From: a bacterium
GTDB taxonomy: Bacteria; Patescibacteriota; Microgenomatia; UBA1400; PJMF01
Length of the DNA stretch: 10,749 nucleotides
Direction: 5' to 3'
Assembly (NCBI GenBank): GCA_900299155.1
Contig: OMIS01000084.1
Location: 1-10,749, forward strand
The position numbers and the translations under genes were made by a program. Of the stretch, positions 5,572 through 10,749 are shown one piece after another. Each line of letters starts with the position of its first letter. Position 1 is the first letter of the stretch. The notes under the pieces are model-generated. The model ran no database searches and had not been told where the DNA came from. It was given only the letters and a program-made list of their open reading frames with translations.

Positions 5572-5580
5572 ATTATAGCA
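5572..5580 (-). promoter_or_regulatory. Extended -10 promoter of tRNA-Gln
   Basis: On the minus strand the sequence reads TGCTATAAT, a perfect -10 hexamer (5572-5577) with the TGn extension. No good -35 box is seen 17 bp further up, which is normal for extended -10 promoters. Transcription would begin near 5565, about 27 nt before the tRNA. Confidence 0.6.
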
Positions 5581-5610
5581 AATCTCTTCATTCCGCTCTA
5601 GTTTGAATTT

Positions 5611-5619
5611 TGTTATGAT
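5611..5619 (+). promoter_or_regulatory. Extended -10 promoter of the VIT1-like gene, probably leaderless
   Basis: TGTTATGAT carries a TGn extension and a -10 hexamer matching 5 of 6 positions (5614-5619). It ends 6 nt before the ATG at 5626, so transcription should begin at or very near the start codon. There is no ribosome-binding site. Confidence 0.5.
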
Positions 5620-5625
5620 CTATAA

Positions 5626-6156
5626 ATGACAAAAGAACAACGACTTCGCATTATAAAAGCTCTTATTTTGGGTGCCAATGATGGTATTATCACTACATTT
5701 GCTGTGGTAGCAGGTGTCGTTGGTGCTGATTTACCCACAAAAATCATCCTTATCCTTGGTGTAGCAAACATGGTGGCAGATGGCATTAGCATGTCTGTGG
5801 GTGATTATTTGGGAGAACGTTCTGCGGCTCAGTATGAAAAAGCGCATAGCGGTGAAGAAACCGAAGTACTCTGGAAAAGTAGTGTGGCTACTTTTATAGC
5901 TTTTGCTACTGCAGGAGCTCTGCCACTGCTCCCCTATGTACTGCAATTTTTAGGCGTGCCTATTCCTACTGAATGGGCATTCACTGCATCAATTGGTTGT
6001 ACGGCACTTGCACTCTTTTTGGCGGGAAGTTTAGGAACAGTAGTTACAAAGGGCAATTGGTTCAAGAGCGGCTTAGAAATGCTGTCTATTGGCGCAGTAG
6101 CTGCGGTAGTAGCTTATGGACTCGGTGCATTTATCGAGCATTTAACCTCAAAATAG
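5626..6156 (+). CDS. VIT1/CCC1 family iron/manganese transporter
   Basis: A 176-residue membrane protein. The family signature is clear: KALILGANDGIITTFAVVAG (11-30) in the first helix and ADGISMSVGDYLGERS (51-66) in the second, with the conserved Asp, Asn, Met and Glu residues that line the metal path in this family. Three more hydrophobic segments follow (about 86-106, 117-137, 148-169), giving five in total. These proteins move Fe2+ or Mn2+ out of the cytoplasm. In the eukaryotic vacuolar VIT1 a long cytoplasmic metal-binding region lies between helices 2 and 3. Here only about 20 residues (AAQYEKAHSGEETEVLWKSS) connect them, so that module is missing. The gene stands alone with its own promoter. 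Confidence 0.92.
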   Translation: MTKEQRLRIIKALILGANDGIITTFAVVAGVVGADLPTKIILILGVANMVADGISMSVGDYLGERSAAQYEKAHSGEETEVLWKSSVATFIAFATAGALPLLPYVLQFLGVPIPTEWAFTASIGCTALALFLAGSLGTVVTKGNWFKSGLEMLSIGAVAAVVAYGLGAFIEHLTSK

Positions 6157-6237
6157 TGCTAGAAGTGTCATATTGCGTGTAGTATGCGTTAATTATCCGT
6201 CAGGTGAACGTAAATTTCATGAGTATTAGCGAGTGAT

Positions 6238-7782
6238 CTAGTCAGCTAACTTACGATTGATACTGCCGATCAATTGTGGACCTACATAAATCATCCCAGT
6301 GATCAGCTGAACAAGATCTGCTCCTAGCTTCATCTTGTGTTGGGCATCTTCAGGTGAAAAAATGCCACCCGTACCAATTATGGTAAATCGTTTGCCATAG
6401 TGCTCTTTGGTGAGAGCTATTAAGGTATTTGAGCGATCAAAAGTGGGTTTCCCACTCAGATTTCCCTTCTGTGTTTTCCACTGTGCCGCATCTTCTGGAG
6501 TAACCGCAGGATTGGTTTTATCTTTGGTGAGATTGCCAAGTATGACTCCCGCGATGCTGTATTTATTCATCACATCGAGAAGTTCTAGAGTTTCATTTTC
6601 AGATTGATCTATAGGCATTTTTACATAAATAGGTTTTTTAATCTTAAGTTTTTCTAGTGCATTGAGTAAGAGCTCCAACCGTCCAGGAGTAGTAAATGGT
6701 TCTCCACCAAATGTATTTGGGCAACTGATATTTAATTCATAGTACTGGTGCGCCACAGTAGATTTCTCAAACAATGCGAAGCAACTAACGATATCCATAA
6801 TTTGTGCTTTAGTATCTGAGAATAATTTATTGGTGCTAGCAATACTAATCCCTACGGGAATTGCGAAACGCAATGGTTCCAAGTGTTGTATGATTTCTCG
6901 TGCCCCCAGGTTTTTCAGTCCCTTATTTACGAGCAGTGCTTGTGAGTTAGGGAATCTTCCTAATCGAGGTTTGGTATTGCCAGCATATGCTTCAAAGGTG
7001 ACGGTGCCGATTGTGTGCCATCCAAATCCCACAGACGGCAAAATTTGCGTCAAGTTTCCGTTATAGTCAAAACCTGCGGACAAGCCAACTGGGTTGGGGA
7101 ATGTAATACCATTGTGAGTTGTTCTCAATGCAGGGTTGTAGTACGCAAATGCCATACTGCTGAGAGCTTTTGTCCAGCCAAATTGCCCCATCCAAGCACC
7201 CATTGTGGTCATCATATTGTGTACTTCTTCAGGATCTCTCATGAAAAAAAAGGGTTTCAAAATCCAGCGATACAGCAGCCGCATTTTTGTGTGAAAAATT
7301 GTTTTTGTGATATATCCAGATTTCTCTGAGTACAACCAAACATACGTTTGCGTGAAAATAAACAGCAAACTGCTAATCAGCGCGGAAAGCAAACAATACA
7401 AGCACCAAGCTTGGATTATTACTCCCATTAAAAATACTAAATATGCTGAAAAAAGTAAGCCAAATATAGTGATGAGCTGAAGAAGATCCAGCGGACTACT
7501 TTTACGCAGTATTGTTTTTTTAACGGCTGAAATTTTAGAAAAATCAAACTCAATAAAATGCAGTACCGCGAGCGTAAAGATGGTCAAATAGTACAGTAAG
7601 CCAAAAACAGAGAGCGGAATTGGTCCAATTGATGCATACTTACTTGTTAAAACTGTTTCACATTGAAACCCTGGAGTGCACGGAGGGATAATGCCAGAAA
7701 GTTTTTCGTATGTTAAGTAAGAAGCATCAGCAATTCCCAGCATGGATAAAATAATTAAAAGTAAAGAGAGGTACACCTTCAT
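6238..7782 (-). CDS. pyrD: VKOR domain fused to quinone-type dihydroorotate dehydrogenase
   Basis: A 514-residue fusion. Residues 1-150 are a VKOR domain: four membrane segments (about 2-18, 54-76, 98-120, 128-150), outer-loop cysteines C35 and C41, and the active CXXC pair WCLYC (C127, C130). The 6-residue spacing of the loop pair matches bacterial VKOR. Residues about 170-514 are dihydroorotate dehydrogenase with the class 2 membrane-proximal N-terminus (LKPFFFMRDPEEVHNM), NPVGLSAGFD (230-239), NISCPN (351-356), VKMP (387-390), GNLTKD (416-421) and the phosphate-binding TGGI (471-474). Topology puts the cysteines outside and the FMN domain in the cytoplasm. Both halves normally pass electrons to quinone. 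The base position holds cysteine (C354), where class 2 enzymes usually have serine. It lies 15 nt behind the methyltransferase gene, in the same orientation. Confidence 0.9.
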   Translation of the reverse strand: MKVYLSLLLIILSMLGIADASYLTYEKLSGIIPPCTPGFQCETVLTSKYASIGPIPLSVFGLLYYLTIFTLAVLHFIEFDFSKISAVKKTILRKSSPLDLLQLITIFGLLFSAYLVFLMGVIIQAWCLYCLLSALISSLLFIFTQTYVWLYSEKSGYITKTIFHTKMRLLYRWILKPFFFMRDPEEVHNMMTTMGAWMGQFGWTKALSSMAFAYYNPALRTTHNGITFPNPVGLSAGFDYNGNLTQILPSVGFGWHTIGTVTFEAYAGNTKPRLGRFPNSQALLVNKGLKNLGAREIIQHLEPLRFAIPVGISIASTNKLFSDTKAQIMDIVSCFALFEKSTVAHQYYELNISCPNTFGGEPFTTPGRLELLLNALEKLKIKKPIYVKMPIDQSENETLELLDVMNKYSIAGVILGNLTKDKTNPAVTPEDAAQWKTQKGNLSGKPTFDRSNTLIALTKEHYGKRFTIIGTGGIFSPEDAQHKMKLGADLVQLITGMIYVGPQLIGSINRKLAD

Positions 7783-7797
7783 ATGGGTATCGTACCG

Positions 7798-8556
7798 CTA
7801 GTTTTTCTGGAATACAAGATATGTGTTGGCACTACCCTCTTTACCATCTGCAGTATATTGAGCTACCAGTTTGAGTTCAGGCACTGCGTCTATAAGTTCT
7901 TTAATATCTGTAGTAGAAAATGAGTGGCAGTACCGTGCTACAGGTTCTGTATCCCACCCAAGTAAATAATCACCAGGCTCTAATTCAGCCGCTTCAATTC
8001 CAAAACGTGCTGGATCTACTGTTTTCTGTGCATATCTCTCAAACTCAGCAAATCTCCAGAGAGAAATGATAAGGCATCCCTCCTGAGAAAGTAGTGTGGT
8101 GAGTGATTGTAGTAATCTGATCCGCAGCTCTTGTGTGGGAATATGATGAAACACGCCAAAACAACTAAGTAATGTATAGTTTCTCTGGTTCAATTTCTGT
8201 GCAAACGTATCAGCGAGAAGTTCGGTAATGAGATTAACAGCAACTACTTCACCACTAACATTTTTTTCTTGCAAAACTACTTTAGTTTGCTGAAGTAGTG
8301 CATCATTTGAATCAATGCCAAAGTAGGCAAAATTCTGGGTAATACTTTCATATATAAAAGTGCAAAATCTACCATTTCCACACCCAACATCTAAAACTGT
8401 AAGGTCTTTAATTTTGGTAAGCTCAGCAGCATACCGTTGTGCAAACTCTTTCCATCCTGGCCATGGTGCTTGTCTGGTTTGACTAAAAGAACTACTGACT
8501 TTTGTATAAAAATCATCAGTGAGTGTTCGCAGTTTAGTTATAGTTTCGCTGTGCAT
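7798..8556 (-). CDS. Trm9/ALKBH8-like SAM-dependent methyltransferase
   Basis: A 252-residue class I methyltransferase. SAM-binding motif I is VLDVGCGNGRF (54-64), with the acidic residue D82 at the end of the second strand and FGVFHHIP (133-140) as the later motif. Three features point to the Trm9/ALKBH8 tRNA wobble-uridine methyltransferases rather than a generic enzyme. The first is the N-terminal FSQTRQAPWPGW (24-35), where the family has FSxTRxxPWP. The second is a central IHH-like block. The third is the C-terminal LLGWDTEPVARYCHSFSTTDIKELI (198-222), like the family's PW...RYYHVF..GEL. Trm9 methylates carboxymethyl-uridine 34 to mcm5U. Elp3, which makes the substrate, is the divergent neighbour. 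No Trm112 partner gene is visible here. The assignment is from motif memory and has not been tested by search. Confidence 0.75.
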   Translation of the reverse strand: MHSETITKLRTLTDDFYTKVSSSFSQTRQAPWPGWKEFAQRYAAELTKIKDLTVLDVGCGNGRFCTFIYESITQNFAYFGIDSNDALLQQTKVVLQEKNVSGEVVAVNLITELLADTFAQKLNQRNYTLLSCFGVFHHIPTQELRIRLLQSLTTLLSQEGCLIISLWRFAEFERYAQKTVDPARFGIEAAELEPGDYLLGWDTEPVARYCHSFSTTDIKELIDAVPELKLVAQYTADGKEGSANTYLVFQKN

Positions 8557-8563
8557 GAATGTA

Positions 8564-8569
8564 AGTATA
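8564..8569 (-). promoter_or_regulatory. -10 box of the methyltransferase gene, probably leaderless
   Basis: On the minus strand TATACT (5 of 6) ends 7 nt before the ATG at 8556. This places the transcription start at the start codon itself. There is no ribosome-binding site and no clear -35 box. Confidence 0.45.
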
Positions 8570-8599
8570 GTTTAATGTCGCTGTTTAAATATTTACTAC

Positions 8600-8622
8600 A
8601 ATACCTGTAGTTTATCAGGATT
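8600..8622. promoter_or_regulatory. Imperfect inverted repeat in the divergent elp3/methyltransferase intergenic region
   Basis: AAT-A-CCTG and CAGGATT face each other across an 8-nt centre, with one bulged A. It lies about midway between the two divergent -10 boxes, so a regulator binding here could act on both genes. The repeat is short and may be chance. Confidence 0.25.
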
Positions 8623-8647
8623 ATAACAAATTATCTTACAAACAAGG

Positions 8648-8653
8648 TATAAT
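8648..8653 (+). promoter_or_regulatory. -10 box of elp3
   Basis: A perfect TATAAT ends 18 nt before the ATG at 8672, predicting a leader of about 12 nt. No convincing -35 hexamer or ribosome-binding site is seen. Confidence 0.5.
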
Positions 8654-8671
8654 ACGCCTCTGCTTACTCTG

Positions 8672-10477
8672 ATGAATAAAAGCACGGACCAACAACAAAT
8701 TCTATCTTTGCTGAAAGAACTGGCGGAAACGCAAGGACTGGCTGCTAGTGCATATGTAAAATTGGTAAAAAAATTTCCAAAAAATGATGGCAATATTTTT
8801 TCAAAAGAAGAAATCATTAAAGCATATCGTGAGCTAGCTGGTACAAAAGGATTAGCACCATATTCTGCAGAGTTCATTGATAAAGTACGGATGAAACCAG
8901 TCCGTACACAATCTGGGGTCGCTCCAATTACCGTACTCACCAAGCCATTCCCCTGCCCTGGTAAATGCATTTTCTGCCCAAATGATATCCGTATGCCCAA
9001 AAGTTATTTGAGTGATGAACCAGGAGCACAGCGTGCTGAACGAAATTATTTTGATCCCTATTTACAAACATATAACCGCTTACAAGCACTGCATAATATT
9101 GGACATTCTATAGATAAAGCAGAAATAATTGTGCTTGGTGGTACATGGTCATACTATCCTGAGGCATATCAAATTTGGTTTATTAAGGAATGTTTAAGGG
9201 CATTAAATGAGTTTGGCATACAAGATGATCGTGCAAAAATTGAAAAAAGATATACTCAGATGCAAGCTGCATTAGAACAGAAATCACAGTATGGATTGAG
9301 TAATGATCCACAAGAAAATGATAGGAAATTGGAAGATCATAAAATTGATGGCACTTCACTGAGTAAAAGTTATAATCAATCAGTTTCTGAGTTATACGTT
9401 GCCCCAGAAAGATTAGGTGGCTTTGACGCATATCAATTTGCTACTTGGGAAGAACTTACTGCTGCACAAAAAATAAATGAGACAGCAGCTGTCCGCAATG
9501 TTGGCCTCGTGATTGAGACTCGTCCAGATAATATTTCTGAAGCTGAAGTACTGCGAGTACGAAGACTAGGTTGTACAAAAACACAAATTGGAATTCAAAG
9601 TTTGCAAGATGCAGTACTAGAAAAAAATAAACGTGGACATGATGTAGCCGCAACACGCAAAGCATTTCAGCTACTGCGTAGAGCGGGCTTTAAAATTCAT
9701 GCGCACTGGATGGCAAATCTGTATGGTTCTTCTGTTCAATTAGATACAAAAGACTTTAAACAGCTATTTAGTGATCCTGATTTTATGCCAGATGAATTGA
9801 AAGTATATCCATGCTCATTGATTGGGAGCGCGGAGCTGATGCAGTACTACAAACAAGGATTGTGGAAGCCATATACACATGAAGAATTATTGGAAGTTGT
9901 TTCTGCTGCTATTACCAATACTCCAGAATACTGTAGATTAACGAGAATAATTCGTGACATTCCCTCTACTGATATTGTGGTGGGAAATAAATTGACCAAC
10001 TTCAGACAAGTGGCGGAAGAATCTGTAAAAGATTCTGGTGCAGTGGCTCGAGATATTAGAAGTAGAGAAATACGCAGCCAGAAGTATACAAGAGACCAAC
10101 TGAAGCTAGAAGAAGTACGATATGTAACCTCCGTAAGTACCGAGTACTTTTTGCAGTTTGTACTGGCACAAACAAATCAAATTGTGGGCTTCTTGCGATT
10201 AAGTTTGCCTACGCAAAAAGCATTTATTTCTGAGCTAGAAGACTCAGCGATTATCCGCGAAGTCCATATTTATGGTGAACTAGTAAAACTGGGAAATCGT
10301 GAAACTGGCAGGGCACAGCACCAAGGATTGGGATCTGAGTTGATAGATCGTGCTAAAATTATTGCAAAAAATGCGTCATTTAATAAACTGGCAGTTATTT
10401 CCGCAATAGGCACTCGACAATATTACCGCAAACGGGGGTTTACTGATGGTGAGTTGTACCAGAGTATGGCGTTATAG
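8672..10477 (+). CDS. elp3: Elp3-type tRNA wobble-uridine carboxymethyl transferase (radical SAM/GNAT)
   Basis: A 601-residue protein. Elp3 uses acetyl-CoA and a radical-SAM [4Fe-4S] cluster to place a carboxymethyl group on C5 of U34 in tRNA. In order: an N-terminal helical region (1-80), cluster cysteines C95, C99 and C102 in CPGKCIFCPN, LGGTWSYYP (155-163), ETRPD (282-286), GIQSLQD (307-313) and RGHD (321-324). The C-terminal GNAT domain starts near 485, with the acetyl-CoA loop HQGLGSELIDRA (550-561) and the terminal block AVISAIGTRQYYRKRGF (574-590). It is somewhat longer than yeast Elp3, mostly because of a charged insertion at about 183-255. No other Elongator subunits are present, as expected for prokaryotic Elp3, which can work alone. 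It is divergent from the Trm9-like gene. Confidence 0.93.
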   Translation: MNKSTDQQQILSLLKELAETQGLAASAYVKLVKKFPKNDGNIFSKEEIIKAYRELAGTKGLAPYSAEFIDKVRMKPVRTQSGVAPITVLTKPFPCPGKCIFCPNDIRMPKSYLSDEPGAQRAERNYFDPYLQTYNRLQALHNIGHSIDKAEIIVLGGTWSYYPEAYQIWFIKECLRALNEFGIQDDRAKIEKRYTQMQAALEQKSQYGLSNDPQENDRKLEDHKIDGTSLSKSYNQSVSELYVAPERLGGFDAYQFATWEELTAAQKINETAAVRNVGLVIETRPDNISEAEVLRVRRLGCTKTQIGIQSLQDAVLEKNKRGHDVAATRKAFQLLRRAGFKIHAHWMANLYGSSVQLDTKDFKQLFSDPDFMPDELKVYPCSLIGSAELMQYYKQGLWKPYTHEELLEVVSAAITNTPEYCRLTRIIRDIPSTDIVVGNKLTNFRQVAEESVKDSGAVARDIRSREIRSQKYTRDQLKLEEVRYVTSVSTEYFLQFVLAQTNQIVGFLRLSLPTQKAFISELEDSAIIREVHIYGELVKLGNRETGRAQHQGLGSELIDRAKIIAKNASFNKLAVISAIGTRQYYRKRGFTDGELYQSMAL

Positions 10478-10523
10478 TAATCCCCCACTTTTCATTTTTC
10501 GCCTCAACCAGTAATCTAGAGCA

Positions 10524-10715
10524 GTGACAAAAGAACAACAAAAATCATCACTCTGGTTTGCTGCTATAACGATCATCCTTACTCTAGCGAGCATCCTCAC
10601 AACACAACGAATCTCTACAGCAAATCTTTCTCAGATTACACGAGCTGTAGCGCAGTTGAACGATGCACTCGGTGCTGAAATAGATATGGGTCTTGTGACG
10701 TTTAGCACACGCTAG
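10524..10715 (+). CDS. Small single-pass membrane protein, 63 aa
   Basis: A 63-codon frame starting with GTG. A short basic N-terminus MTKEQQKSS is followed by one hydrophobic helix (about 10-27, LWFAAITIILTLASILTT) and an outer segment of about 35 residues with an amphipathic look (LSQITRAVAQLNDALGAEI). I recognise no family. No ribosome-binding site is visible; TAATCT, 6-7 nt before the GTG, could be a poor -10 box of a leaderless message. It begins 46 nt after elp3 and ends within a hairpin. It is plausible but not proven. Confidence 0.45.
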   Translation: MTKEQQKSSLWFAAITIILTLASILTTQRISTANLSQITRAVAQLNDALGAEIDMGLVTFSTR

Positions 10716-10723
10716 TGTGTTAA
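10702..10723. terminator. Hairpin at the end of the small membrane protein gene
   Basis: TTAGCACAC (10702-10710) pairs with GTGTGTTAA (10715-10723) over 9 bp, including one G-T pair, with loop GCTA. It overlaps the TAG stop of the preceding ORF. No run of T follows, so it may be a weak terminator or an operator for the next gene rather than a classical intrinsic terminator. Confidence 0.35.
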
Positions 10724-10739
10724 TATGGTTGTAAGATCA

Positions 10740-10749
10740 ATGAAAAATA
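10740..10749 (+). CDS. Possible start of a downstream gene (cut by window end)
   Basis: ATG at 10740 followed by AAA AAT opens a frame (M-K-N) that is cut by the window edge after three codons. A lysine/asparagine-rich start is common for membrane or secreted proteins, and AAGA lies a few bases upstream. Nothing more can be said. Confidence 0.2.

Noticed and set aside
6830..7329. Plus-strand ORFs opposite the VKOR-PyrD gene
   Set aside because: They have no domain-like sequence and lie opposite a gene with clear catalytic motifs, so they are frame shadows.
5627..10539. 15-nt identity TGACAAAAGAACAAC at the start of the VIT1-like gene and of the small gene at 10524
   Set aside because: Both encode MTKEQ, an unremarkable lysine-rich start, and the similarity stops there. 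Chance or shared codon preference explains it.
1..10749. CRISPR array, insertion sequence with transposase, or prophage
   Set aside because: No regularly spaced repeats, no transposase or integrase motifs and no phage structural genes are visible. The only repeat structure is the tRNA/GIY-YIG array.

Overview
The window looks like a chromosomal stretch from a member of the Candidate Phyla Radiation (Patescibacteria). This is an inference from composition and gene content, not from a marker gene. It is AT-rich (roughly 60%) and compact, and its tRNA genes do not encode CCA. It has many small or secreted proteins of unknown function, a GIY-YIG nuclease reading frame directly behind a tRNA, a VKOR-type disulfide enzyme, and promoters so close to start codons that some mRNAs should be leaderless. 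All recognisable intact genes end in TAA or TAG, and the standard reading of UGA is not contradicted.

Layout. Positions 1-444 hold a small repeat array: the 3' end of one GIY-YIG ORF, an intact tRNA-Phe(GAA), a complete GIY-YIG ORF starting 2 nt after the tRNA, then a duplicated tRNA-Phe 3' half fused to that ORF's tail, and a degenerate start of a third copy. Next come a 51-residue membrane protein on the minus strand (467-622) and tRNA-Gly(GCC) with its own promoter (757-829). Positions 956-3406 carry an anchored secreted protein and a four-cysteine secreted protein (convergent), then a two-gene unit: a low-affinity iron permease family protein and a membrane acyltransferase. A GT-C glycosyltransferase converges on the acyltransferase (3403-4830). 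Then follow an Ogt/MGMT repair methyltransferase, tRNA-Gln(UUG) on the minus strand, and a short VIT1/CCC1 metal transporter.

The most interesting part is 6238-10477. On the minus strand, a Trm9/ALKBH8-like SAM methyltransferase is followed 15 nt later by a 514-residue fusion of a VKOR domain with a quinone-type dihydroorotate dehydrogenase. Divergently, on the plus strand, lies a full-length Elp3 (radical SAM plus GNAT). Elp3 and Trm9 catalyse successive steps of wobble-uridine (mcm5U34) formation in eukaryotes. Side by side they suggest a bacterial version of that pathway, and the tRNA-Gln(UUG) in the same window is a plausible substrate. The VKOR-PyrD fusion would couple oxidative protein folding outside the membrane and pyrimidine synthesis inside it to the same quinone pool. 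A small membrane protein and the start of another gene close the window.
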